Of a stretch of 46,109 nt of DNA, positions 26,488-34,240 are shown in pieces. The stretch spans positions 1 through 46,109 of the forward strand of contig JAMJQL010000177.1 of assembly GCA_023554245.1 (NCBI GenBank), written 5' to 3'. The notes under the pieces were generated by a model. It had not been told where the DNA came from and did not search any database. It saw only the letters and a list, made by a program, of their open reading frames with translations. Position numbers and translations under genes: made by a program. Numbering within the stretch: position 1 is the stretch's first letter; the number at the start of each line of letters is the position of its first letter. The DNA is from Gemmatimonadota bacterium. Its GTDB lineage: Bacteria > Gemmatimonadota > Gemmatimonadetes > Palauibacterales > Palauibacteraceae.

Positions 26488-26718
26488 ATGTTCGGCAATC
26501 TCGGAATGTGGGAAGTCCTGATTCTCCTCTTCATCGTCTTGCTCCTGTTCGGTGCGAAACGACTGCCTGAGATCGGTGGTTCGCTCGGGAAGGGAATTCG
26601 GGAATTCAAAGGGTCGCTCAAGGAAGTGGAAGGCGAATTCCGCGAGATCGGAAATTCCGACTCGCTGTCGGATACGCCGACCAACGAGCGTGAGAAGCAG
26701 GAACAGAATTCCGCCTGA
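26488..26718 (+). CDS. tatA: Sec-independent translocase subunit TatA/TatE
   Basis: TatA assembles the protein-conducting part of the Tat pathway in the inner membrane. It is 76 aa. The short membrane helix MWEVLILLFIVLLLFGAKRL is followed by the hinge PEIGGSLGKGIREFKGSL and an amphipathic helix, then a polar tail ending QEQNSA. All hallmarks of TatA are present (FGxKxLPE-type hinge reading FGAKRLPEIG). ATG 26488 has GGAAGGTGAG upstream. It is probably co-transcribed with the prenyl synthase; the gene ends 11 bases before a strong hairpin. Confidence 0.95.
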   Translation: MFGNLGMWEVLILLFIVLLLFGAKRLPEIGGSLGKGIREFKGSLKEVEGEFREIGNSDSLSDTPTNEREKQEQNSA

Positions 26719-26729
26719 CCGATGAGAAC

Positions 26730-26761
26730 GGGCCCGGCGACCGATGTCGATCGCCGGGCCC
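26730..26761. terminator. Perfect 11-bp hairpin between convergent tatA and ppiD
   Basis: Arms 26730-26740 and 26751-26761 are exact inverted copies (GGGCCCGGCGA and its complement) around a 10-base loop. It stands between the stop codons of tatA (26718) and ppiD (26804) and can act on both strands. No U tract follows on either strand, so it is a hairpin-only or transcript-end-protecting type. Confidence 0.6.
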
Positions 26762-26803
26762 TGCCGACCTCCTGCCGGTCTGCGCTGTCTTCGACTGCCC
26801 CTG

Positions 26804-28630
26804 TCAGACCTGTCCCTGCTGAGCCCGCAGACGGTCACGCAGATCCACGATCTCCGCCTCGTCCCGCAGTGCCTGCACCCAGCGATTCACGCTGGTCTGG
26901 GACAACTGCGACTCGAGCTGCGATCTCAACTGACCTCTGACCACCTGGAACATCTCGCTGTCCGGAGCATTTCTCTGCTCTACGCGGAGAAACACGACTC
27001 CGTCGCCTGCGTCGAACGGACCCATCACGGTGCCGATCGGCGAGCCGAAGGCTGCTCCCACCGCCTCGGTTCCCCGACCGAGGCCCTGAACGAACTGGCC
27101 CCGGGTGAACGGTCCGGCCTGACCGTACGTCCAGCCGAGCGCTTCCGCCGCCGCCTCGAGAGAGGGTGCCGAGGTCACCTCGTCGACCAGTTCCTCGGCC
27201 CGCTCGGCGGCCTCCCGCTTCTGCACTTCATCCGCCAGAATGCTCTCGATCCTGGGGCGCGCCTCCTCGAATGACAGCGTGCCCGGCTCGGTGCGGGATA
27301 CGACCTCCAGCATGTGGAAACCGGACCCGTTCTCGAAGAACTCGCTTACCTCGTTCAGCGGCGTGAGGGGATCCACGGCCCAGTCAACTCCGACTCCGAG
27401 GGAGCCGACACCGGGGACGAAATCGAATCCGTCCGTAACCGTGACGTCGCCACGGACATCGCGGTCCATCTCCTCGCCTGCGGCCTCGATTCCCCGATTG
27501 AGGGCGATCCCCTCGAAGTCGTCCATTTCTCGAAAGACCTCGTCTTCGCCGGCCTCGGACAGGACGATCGGGAACAGAATATGCGCGACGCTCGCGGTGT
27601 CGCCCGACCGTTCCGTTACCGTCAGGAGACGAAAGCCTGCGGGGGTAGCCACCGGTCCGGCGATCTCGCCCGCGTCCAGTTCAGCGACCGCGTCCGAGAT
27701 CACCGGAACCAGCTGATCCGGGCCGAATCGTCCGAGCAGTCCGCCCTCGTCGGCCGTGAGAGAATCAGCGGAATACTCGGCGGCCGCCGACTCGAACGTC
27801 ATATCGCCATCCTCGATCGCCGCACGCACAGAGTCGGCCAGCGACCGCGCAAAGGCGGTGTCGGTGGCGGTCGGAGTCGTCGAGAAGCTCGCGATCTGGA
27901 CGACGGCCGATGCCGGACGCGTGAAATCGTCTTCGTTCGCCCTGTAGTATGCCCGCGCATCGGACTCCGCGATCTCGACCGCATCAGACGGGGCCAGCTG
28001 ATCGACCGAGGCAGCGATGAAGGTGACCGTGGCGGACTCGTTCTGGTCGCGATAGGCCTGCCAGACCTCTCCGTCGCTGACCGCGGTGCCGCCCGAGATC
28101 TGCTGCGCCAGCCGTGCTCGCGGAAGGGTCTGACGGTAGTACTGCTCGATCTGCATCAGCAGCTGCTCATCTACCGTGGGATCGGCGAAGAACTGCTGAT
28201 ACTTGGCGTAGTCGAAGTTGCCGTCGGTCTGGAAGGCGGGGTGTCGGACCAGGTCGGGAGGTGGACTGGTTCGGAACGCCTGACGGATCTCGGATTCGGT
28301 GACCTCGATCCCGAGCCGTTCGATCTCCTGCTCCACCAGGACATCCTGAATCATGCCTTCCCAGGCCTCGTTCTCGACCTGGCGCCTTTCCTCGTCGGTG
28401 AGTGAACGGCCGGACTGGGCCCGGGCCGCGTCGAGCGCGAAGCCGTATGCTTCGTTCCACCTGACGTTGCGTACTTCTTTTCCGTTCACTGTGGCAATGA
28501 CCGGATTCACCCCCTGACTGGCGGCCTGATCTCGCTGGTTCACCCAGTCGAATACCAGCCAGGCGGCGAATGCCACTGCCATCACCAGCATCACCCACTT
28601 CGTATTTGCCCGAATCGAGCGCATGAACAT
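26804..28630 (-). CDS. ppiD: PpiD/SurA-type membrane-anchored periplasmic folding factor
   Basis: Periplasmic chaperone with parvulin-type peptidyl-prolyl isomerase fold, anchored in the inner membrane, likely helping outer-membrane proteins leave the Sec channel. It is 608 aa. The N-terminus MFMRSIRANTKWVM and a helix at about residues 15-32 match PpiD. The SurA-type N domain covers about 40-230, with EGMIQDVLVEQEIERLGIEV. A parvulin-like domain lies at about 280-350 (EYSADSLTADEGGLLGRFGP, IAGPVATPAGFRLLTV). A second, degenerate copy and a helical C-terminus follow. ATG 28630 is chosen since GGAGTG lies nine bases upstream; GTG 28642 is a possible longer start. It is divergent from the second TPR gene. 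Confidence 0.88.
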   Translation of the reverse strand: MFMRSIRANTKWVMLVMAVAFAAWLVFDWVNQRDQAASQGVNPVIATVNGKEVRNVRWNEAYGFALDAARAQSGRSLTDEERRQVENEAWEGMIQDVLVEQEIERLGIEVTESEIRQAFRTSPPPDLVRHPAFQTDGNFDYAKYQQFFADPTVDEQLLMQIEQYYRQTLPRARLAQQISGGTAVSDGEVWQAYRDQNESATVTFIAASVDQLAPSDAVEIAESDARAYYRANEDDFTRPASAVVQIASFSTTPTATDTAFARSLADSVRAAIEDGDMTFESAAAEYSADSLTADEGGLLGRFGPDQLVPVISDAVAELDAGEIAGPVATPAGFRLLTVTERSGDTASVAHILFPIVLSEAGEDEVFREMDDFEGIALNRGIEAAGEEMDRDVRGDVTVTDGFDFVPGVGSLGVGVDWAVDPLTPLNEVSEFFENGSGFHMLEVVSRTEPGTLSFEEARPRIESILADEVQKREAAERAEELVDEVTSAPSLEAAAEALGWTYGQAGPFTRGQFVQGLGRGTEAVGAAFGSPIGTVMGPFDAGDGVVFLRVEQRNAPDSEMFQVVRGQLRSQLESQLSQTSVNRWVQALRDEAEIVDLRDRLRAQQGQV

Positions 28631-28717
28631 GCGGAACGTCACTCCATCGACATGGTTCTCAGCCGGGGACTGCCCGGGCCGGTTCGGCCTTCCGGGCCGA
28701 CCGAAAACAAGCGTCCA

Positions 28718-28746
28718 AACCTACCGGCGAACACGCCGGTGGGCAA
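28718..28746 (-). promoter_or_regulatory. Candidate promoter for ppiD
   Basis: On the minus strand TTGCCC (28741-28746) and TAGGTT followed by TG (28718-28723) are separated by 17 bases. TAGGTTTG is an exact match to the TAnnTTTG -7 element described for Bacteroidetes. It lies about 88 bases before the ATG. Confidence 0.45.
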
Positions 28747-28769
28747 CTGAATTTGCCGGATGGCGCTGT

Positions 28770-28799
28770 TTGACACCCCCGAAACGGCCGGTCTACCTT
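28770..28799 (+). promoter_or_regulatory. Candidate promoter for the TPR-aroQ-peptidase gene set
   Basis: Perfect TTGACA (28770-28775), 18-base spacer, TACCTT followed by G (28794-28799), 57 bases before the TPR start. It is back-to-back with the ppiD promoter, with 23 bases between the two -35 boxes. Confidence 0.45.
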
Positions 28800-28856
28800 G
28801 CGGGCATCCGCGCGGCCCCGCCGTGCGCATCTCACACCGTTACTCGGGAGCGACGG

Positions 28857-30203
28857 ATGCCGTTCGAGGAGTCCGCCCAGGACGAGATCAGCCGATTCGA
28901 GGAACAGTACCGAAAGCAACCCGAAAGCCTCGTCTTCGCACGGCTGGCCGATGCCTACAGAAAGTCGGGAGACCCGCAGAGGGCACTCGAGGTTCTCGAG
29001 GACGGAATCCTCCGACATCCGGACTACCTGAGTGCGCACATCGTGCGAGCAAGGACGTTCCGGGATCTCGGCCGCACCGAGGACGCACGAGCCGCCTTCG
29101 AGAGGGTAATCGAGATCGATGCGCAGAACCTGGTAGCGATTCGCGGGCTGGCTGAGATCGCGAATGAGACCGGAGACCCGGAGTCGGAGATCACCTGGCT
29201 CGAAAGACTGGAAGCGGCCGACCCGCAGGGCGGTGATTCCGCAGCTCGTCTGGCGGAGCTTCGAGACCAGTCCACGGCTGCCCGACCAGCACCCGTCGCC
29301 GAGCCGGATGGAGGAGAATGGTGGAACGATCCACCGCCGGAAACACTCGACTCGGAGCCTCGGATGCCGGAGGAAACGCGCGCGCTGCCCGTCGAATCGG
29401 AGGCGGCGGGCTACGACCCGGTTGACGAGGCAAACGGGGAGGAAGAGGACGCAGCGACCACCGAATTCACATCCGGGCCGGCGGAGCTCGTGACCGAGTT
29501 GTGGTCGGGGCCAGCGGTCGAACCGGATTTGGGAAGCGTTCGCGATCCGATCGCCGAGGAATTGGATGCAGCGATTCTCGACGAGGATAGTGCAGCACAC
29601 CCGGGTGCCGAGGAGACGAGCCCGGCACCCGCCGATGCCTGGTGGTACGAGCCTCGTGAGGCGACTGATGAAGGGCCCGGTCAGGACTCGGGAACGTCAG
29701 ATGACTCGGAGGCCGGGGACGCCGATCTTCTGACCCGGACGATGGCAGACCTTTATGCCAGGCAGGGCCTGATCGACGAGGCGGAGGCGATCTATCGGGA
29801 GTTGCTCGTGGATCGTCCGGATGACGAATCACTGCGCGACGGTCTCGACGCCGTACTTGGAATGAGGGCGGCCCGCGGCGCACGCCTGTCGACGGCAATC
29901 GATGCCACCGACACCGCCCGGCCTGCCGACACCGTGGAGAGCGTTCCGATCATCGAACCGACCGGGACTCGAGAACTCGAAGCGACCGTCGAAGTCGAGG
30001 AACCGGATCAGGATCTCAAACGCGAGGAACCGGTCGGGGATCTGGAAGGTGACCGGGAAGCCGATGTGTCCGCCGGGGGACCGCTGGTGGCCGAGCAGCT
30101 GATCAGGGTCCTGCGGGAGGGAGAGCAAGTCGCTGACCGGCTGCCGGACAGACCTGTGCAGCGAAGCTTGCTCGAGCAGTGGCTGGAGAGTCTGAGGAGC
30201 TGA
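28857..30203 (+). CDS. TPR protein with acidic disordered middle
   Basis: A 448-aa protein without signal peptide or membrane helix. TPR units fill about residues 1-125 (SLVFARLADAYRKSGDPQRA, SAHIVRARTFRDLGRTEDAR, VAIRGLAEIANETGDPESEI). A long acidic Pro/Glu/Asp-rich section (about 140-290) is probably disordered. A single C-terminal unit (about 295-330: MADLYARQGLIDEAEAIYRELL) follows and then another acidic tail. The layout mirrors the larger TPR protein at 22401-25124, so the two may be functional relatives. No family function is known. ATG 28857 has CGGGAG upstream. aroQ follows four bases after the stop. Confidence 0.83.
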   Translation: MPFEESAQDEISRFEEQYRKQPESLVFARLADAYRKSGDPQRALEVLEDGILRHPDYLSAHIVRARTFRDLGRTEDARAAFERVIEIDAQNLVAIRGLAEIANETGDPESEITWLERLEAADPQGGDSAARLAELRDQSTAARPAPVAEPDGGEWWNDPPPETLDSEPRMPEETRALPVESEAAGYDPVDEANGEEEDAATTEFTSGPAELVTELWSGPAVEPDLGSVRDPIAEELDAAILDEDSAAHPGAEETSPAPADAWWYEPREATDEGPGQDSGTSDDSEAGDADLLTRTMADLYARQGLIDEAEAIYRELLVDRPDDESLRDGLDAVLGMRAARGARLSTAIDATDTARPADTVESVPIIEPTGTRELEATVEVEEPDQDLKREEPVGDLEGDREADVSAGGPLVAEQLIRVLREGEQVADRLPDRPVQRSLLEQWLESLRS

Positions 30204-30207
30204 GCGA

Positions 30208-30648
30208 ATGCGGATCTGCGTCCTGCACGGACCGAACCTGAACCTCCTCGGACGGCGCGAGCCCGACCTCTACGGCACCGAGACGCTGGACGAGATCGAT
30301 CGCCGTCTCCGGGCACGGGGCGAGGAGCTGGAGGTCGACCTCGTGAGCTTTCAGTCGAATCACGAGGGTGACCTGGTGGACCACATCCAGGCCGAAGCGA
30401 GCCGGACCGACGGATGGCTCGTCAACGCCGCGGGACTCACACACAGCAGCGTCGCGCTTCGAGACGCTCTCGTGGCGAGCGGGAGGCCGTTCGTGGAGGT
30501 CCACCTGACGAACATCTTCGCGCGCGAACCCTTCCGACGCCGCTCGCTCCTGTCGGATGCCGCCATCGGTGTGGTGACTGGATTCGGACGACGCAGCTAC
30601 CTGTTCGGTCTCGACGGACTCGTCGTGGCCCTTCGGCGCGACGAGTGA
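30208..30648 (+). CDS. aroQ: Type II 3-dehydroquinate dehydratase
   Basis: Third step of the shikimate pathway, converting 3-dehydroquinate to 3-dehydroshikimate. It is 146 aa, normal for the type II enzyme. Seen: the opening VLHGPNLNLLGRREPDLYG with the Asn and catalytic Arg-Tyr lid residues, FQSNHEGDLVDHI, the NAAGLTHSSVALRDAL segment and VEVHLTNIFAREPFRRRSL with the catalytic His. ATG 30208 fits the family N-terminus. It overlaps the Xaa-Pro peptidase gene by four bases; aroQ-pepP-efp-accB-accC is a common order across bacteria. Confidence 0.97.
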   Translation: MRICVLHGPNLNLLGRREPDLYGTETLDEIDRRLRARGEELEVDLVSFQSNHEGDLVDHIQAEASRTDGWLVNAAGLTHSSVALRDALVASGRPFVEVHLTNIFAREPFRRRSLLSDAAIGVVTGFGRRSYLFGLDGLVVALRRDE

Positions 30649-31745
30649 ACTCGGGTCAGGGCCCCGACCGTCGGGAGAGTCGGCTCCGAAGTCTCCGTGA
30701 CCGCCTGCACGATGAGCGGATCGACGGTCTCCTGGTATCGCATCCCCCCGACATTCGGTACATGAGCGGATTCAGCGGCTCGAGCGGGCTCCTGCTGATC
30801 GAGCCCGGCCTGGCGACGCTGTTCACCGATTTCAGGTACGAAGAGCAGGCACGCGGGGAGGTCGGAGAATCGATTTCCCTCGTCATCGCCTCTGACGGCC
30901 TGTTCGATTCCCTGGCCGAGCGGCTCTCGGAACGGCCGCCGGGCAGCCGCATCGGCTTCGATCCTGCCGCGACTTCGGTGCAGGATCGGTCCGAGCTCGA
31001 GCGACGCTGTGGGACGGCGATCTGGGATCCGGTGTCCGGCGCAGTCGCCGAGCTGCGAACCATCAAGGACCCCGGCGAGCTGGGGCATATCGAGAAGGCG
31101 GTCCAGGTCGCCGAGACAGCCTTCGACGAGACACTCGGACGAATTCGTCCCGGCATGTCCGAGCAGGAAATCGCGGCCGACCTGATTCACGCCCTTCGAA
31201 TCGCGGGATCGGGCCCGCTTCCGTTCGAGCCGATCGTCGCCTCCGGTCCCCGCTCCGCCTTGCCCCATGCCTTTCCGGGGCCCCGCGTCGCGGAGAGGGG
31301 CGATCTCTTGCTCCTCGACTTCGGGGCACGTGTGGGCGGCTACTGTTCGGACCTCACCCGAGTCATGGTATTCGGACCAGCGCAGCCCTGGCAGCGGGAT
31401 CTCCACGAAGCCGTGAACGAGGCGTGTCTCAGGGCGATCGCGTCTGCGAGAGACGGAATCCCGGCCTGTGAGGTCGATGCGGCCGCCCGGGACTTCCTCG
31501 GCGAGCTCGGTCTCGCCGACCGGTTCGGGCACAGCACCGGGCACGGGATCGGCCTGGAAGTTCACGAAGCTCCCCGTGTCCACAAGCGAGAGGATCGACC
31601 GCTGGTGGCAGGAAACGTGGTCACGATCGAGCCCGGCGTGTATGTTCCCGGGCGTGGCGGGGTTCGGATCGAGCAGGATGTCGTCATCGAGGCAGGCGGA
31701 CGCCGAACCCTCGGCCGTTCATCCACGAACCTGATTGAACTCTGA
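30645..31745 (+). CDS. Xaa-Pro aminopeptidase/dipeptidase (M24 family)
   Basis: Metallopeptidase cutting peptides with proline at the second position. It is 366 aa with an N-terminal creatinase-like domain (about 1-135: RIDGLLVSHPPDIRYMSGFS) and a C-terminal pita-bread domain. All five metal ligands of M24 enzymes are visible: two Asp in LLLDFGARVGGYCSDLTR, His in GHSTGHGIGLEVHEAP, Glu in VTIEPGVYVPG and Glu in VRIEQDVV. GTG 30645 overlaps the aroQ stop (GTGA). Aminopeptidase and dipeptidase members cannot be separated by sequence here. efp follows 10 bases later, as in many genomes. Confidence 0.93.
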   Translation: MNSGQGPDRRESRLRSLRDRLHDERIDGLLVSHPPDIRYMSGFSGSSGLLLIEPGLATLFTDFRYEEQARGEVGESISLVIASDGLFDSLAERLSERPPGSRIGFDPAATSVQDRSELERRCGTAIWDPVSGAVAELRTIKDPGELGHIEKAVQVAETAFDETLGRIRPGMSEQEIAADLIHALRIAGSGPLPFEPIVASGPRSALPHAFPGPRVAERGDLLLLDFGARVGGYCSDLTRVMVFGPAQPWQRDLHEAVNEACLRAIASARDGIPACEVDAAARDFLGELGLADRFGHSTGHGIGLEVHEAPRVHKREDRPLVAGNVVTIEPGVYVPGRGGVRIEQDVVIEAGGRRTLGRSSTNLIEL

Positions 31746-31755
31746 AGCGAAGAGC

Positions 31756-32322
31756 ATGGCGGATACATCAGACTTCCGGAACGGCATGGTAATCGACGCC
31801 GAAGGGGCGTTGATGCAGATCGTCTACTTCCAGCACGTGAAGCCGGGGAAGGGCGGAGCGTTCGTGCGGACGAAGCTGAAGAACGTTCTGACGGGTGCAG
31901 TGGTGGAGCGGACTTTCAGGGCAGGCGAGAAGGTCACGGAGGTGCGGCTGATCCGACGCCCGATCCAGTACACCTACGCCGACGGCGATCTCTACTACTT
32001 CATGGACATGGAGACCTACGAGAGCATCCCGCTCAGCCGTGACACGATCGGCGAGGATCAGCTCAAATACCTTCAGGAGAACATGGAGTGCGAGGGCCTG
32101 ACCCGTGAGGGCGCCGTGCTGACGGTGGAGTTGCCACAGTTCGTGGAACTCGAAGTCATAGAGACCGACCCGGGTGTGCGCGGTGACACTGCGCAGGGGG
32201 GCACGAAACCGGCCAAGCTGGCTACGGGCGCCATCGTACAGGTCCCGCTGTTCATCGAACAGGGGGACGTGCTGAAAGTGGACCGGACGGCTGACAAGTA
32301 CCTGGAACGCGTGAACCGATGA
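31756..32322 (+). CDS. efp: Translation elongation factor P
   Basis: EF-P frees ribosomes stalled at proline runs. It is 188 aa, the usual size, with three domains. The conserved tip loop is KPGKGGAFVRTKLKN with Lys at residue 32, so if modified it would be by a lysine-directed route (EpmA-type or 5-aminopentanol-type) and not arginine rhamnosylation. The C-terminal part has the expected TGAIVQVPLFIEQGDVLKVD. No modification enzyme gene is in the window. ATG 31756 is preceded by a weak GAAGCGAAGAG. The stop overlaps accB (ATGA). Confidence 0.97.
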   Translation: MADTSDFRNGMVIDAEGALMQIVYFQHVKPGKGGAFVRTKLKNVLTGAVVERTFRAGEKVTEVRLIRRPIQYTYADGDLYYFMDMETYESIPLSRDTIGEDQLKYLQENMECEGLTREGAVLTVELPQFVELEVIETDPGVRGDTAQGGTKPAKLATGAIVQVPLFIEQGDVLKVDRTADKYLERVNR

Positions 32323-32837
32323 TCGATCTTGCCTGGCTGCAGAAGCTCATCGACATGGTGGACGGGTCCGACCTCGATTCTCTCGAGATCTCGAAGGGCT
32401 TCGGTACCCGGATCCGCCTGTCCAAGTCCCCCACCGTCCACGTAGTCGCCGGCTCATCCGCCGAACGCGTCTCAGGTGCGGCGATCCCGGCGGTTCGGGA
32501 TCCGACAGAGTCCGCAGGCTCCGGGCCTGCGGCTGGCTCAGCTGCGCCGCCCAGGGTCGCACCGGGGGATGAGTCAGTCGCGCCATCGGCATCGACCCTG
32601 CTCGAGATCACATCGCCGATGGTAGGAACGTTCTACAGGGCTCCCGCCCCCGATGCGCCGCCGTACGTCGAGACGGGCGACCGGGTGACCGAAGGGCAGA
32701 CCGTGTGCATCCTCGAGGCGATGAAGCTGATGAACGAGCTCGAGTCCGAGGTCGCCGGAACGGTACGGGAGATCTGCGTGCAGAACGGAGACCCGGTGGA
32801 GTATGGCCAGGTCCTGTTCCGTATCGAGCCCGACTGA
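32319..32837 (+). CDS. accB: Biotin carboxyl carrier protein of acetyl-CoA carboxylase
   Basis: Carries the biotin that shuttles carboxyl between biotin carboxylase and carboxyltransferase in fatty-acid synthesis. It is 172 aa. An N-terminal helical section (about 1-45) leads to an Ala/Pro/Ser-rich linker (about 45-95), then the biotinyl domain (about 96-170) with the biotin lysine in [10 protein letters not shown] near residue 137 and the thumb region [20 protein letters not shown] that marks true AccB. It overlaps efp by four bases and ends 13 bases before accC. Confidence 0.96.
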   Translation: MIDLAWLQKLIDMVDGSDLDSLEISKGFGTRIRLSKSPTVHVVAGSSAERVSGAAIPAVRDPTESAGSGPAAGSAAPPRVAPGDESVAPSASTLLEITSPMVGTFYRAPAPDAPPYVETGDRVTEGQTVCILEAMKLMNELESEVAGTVREICVQNGDPVEYGQVLFRIEPD

Positions 32838-32850
32838 CGCGCCGACCACC

Positions 32851-34221
32851 GTGTTCGACAAGATCCTGATCGCGAATCGCGGGGAGATAGCGCTCCGCGT
32901 CATCCGAGCCTGTCGCGAGCTCGGAATCGGCACGGTCGCGGTATACTCGCAGGCCGATCGAGACTCGCTTCACGTCCGGTTTTCCGACGAAGACGTCTGC
33001 ATCGGTCCGCCGGCCGGACGCGAGAGCTATCTGAACATCCCGCGAATCATCGCCGCGGCAGAGATTACGGGCGCGGACGCGATCCACCCGGGCTACGGAT
33101 TCCTCGCCGAGAACGCCGAGTTTGCGGAGATCTGTGAGCGTTCGGGGCTCGTCTTCATCGGGCCGACGGCTGACCAGATTCGCCGTATGGGGGACAAGGC
33201 GGAAGCCCGGCGCGCGATGATCGAGGCCGGCGTTCCAGTGGTTCCCGGCTCCGAGGGAGCGATCGAGACGGCCGAGGCCGCCCGGGTGGAGGCGGACCGA
33301 ATCGGCTATCCGGTGATCGTCAAGGCCGCCGCGGGTGGCGGCGGCAAGGGAATGCGGGTCGCCGAATCGCCGGACGTGATCGAAAGTACTTTCACGATGG
33401 CCCGGAACGAGGCCGCGGCGGCCTTCAACGACGCACGTGTCTACATCGAGCGATTCATCGACCGGCCGCGACACGTCGAGATCCAGGTTCTCGGTGACCG
33501 GCTCGGTAACGTGATCCACCTCGGCGAGCGTGACTGTTCCGTGCAGCGGCGCCACCAGAAGCTGATCGAGGAGGCGCCGAGTCCCGCCCTGACGCCCGAG
33601 CTTCGGGCCCGGATGGGGGAGGCGGCAGTACGCGCCGCCGCGGCGATCGGTTACTCCAATGCCGGGACGGTGGAGTTCCTGTTGGGCGCCGACGCTCACT
33701 TCTACTTCATGGAGATGAACACACGGATCCAGGTCGAACACCCCGTCACGGAAATGGTCACCGGCGTGGATCTGGTGAAGGAGCAGATCCGCTCGGCCGC
33801 CGGTGAGCGACTTCGCTATTCCGGTCCTCCGGAAATTCGAGGACACTCGATCGAGTTGCGGATCAACGCCGAAGATCCGGATCACGATTTCCGCCCGTCA
33901 CCCGGGACCATCAGCGCCTTTCACTCACCGGGCGGACCGGGGATTCGGATCGACTCCCACGTATACGCGGGTTACAGGGTGCCGCCGTACTACGACTCCC
34001 TGCTGGGCAAGCTGATCGCGTATGGTTCCACCCGCGACGAGGCGATCGGGAGGGCTCTGCAGGCGCTCGAGGAGTTCATCATCGAGGGCGTGCACACCAC
34101 GATCCCGTTCCTTTCCAAGGTGTTGCAGCACCCCGAATTCGCTGCAGGGCACGTCGACACCGGTTTCGTGGGCCGAATGAACGCGATTGCCGAGGCGCCG
34201 GACAGGGACGGCTCCCGCTGA
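32851..34221 (+). CDS. accC: Biotin carboxylase subunit of acetyl-CoA carboxylase
   Basis: ATP-grasp enzyme that carboxylates biotin on AccB. It is 456 aa, the usual length. The start [17 protein letters not shown] is conserved. Other marks are [31 protein letters not shown], the ATP loop [26 protein letters not shown] and [14 protein letters not shown] with the catalytic residues. The GTG at 32851 is chosen because it starts exactly at the family N-terminus; an in-frame ATG at 32803 would overlap accB and add unconserved residues. ftsK starts 20 bases later. Confidence 0.97.
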   Translation: MFDKILIANRGEIALRVIRACRELGIGTVAVYSQADRDSLHVRFSDEDVCIGPPAGRESYLNIPRIIAAAEITGADAIHPGYGFLAENAEFAEICERSGLVFIGPTADQIRRMGDKAEARRAMIEAGVPVVPGSEGAIETAEAARVEADRIGYPVIVKAAAGGGGKGMRVAESPDVIESTFTMARNEAAAAFNDARVYIERFIDRPRHVEIQVLGDRLGNVIHLGERDCSVQRRHQKLIEEAPSPALTPELRARMGEAAVRAAAAIGYSNAGTVEFLLGADAHFYFMEMNTRIQVEHPVTEMVTGVDLVKEQIRSAAGERLRYSGPPEIRGHSIELRINAEDPDHDFRPSPGTISAFHSPGGPGIRIDSHVYAGYRVPPYYDSLLGKLIAYGSTRDEAIGRALQALEEFIIEGVHTTIPFLSKVLQHPEFAAGHVDTGFVGRMNAIAEAPDRDGSR

Positions 34222-34240
34222 TCTGCGCGGAGGCGCGGAC

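Noticed and set aside
28623-28856. Extended N-terminus of the second TPR protein
   Set aside because: The extension crosses the ppiD start and both predicted promoters, is not TPR-like and lacks a ribosome binding site; ATG 28857 has GGGAG upstream.
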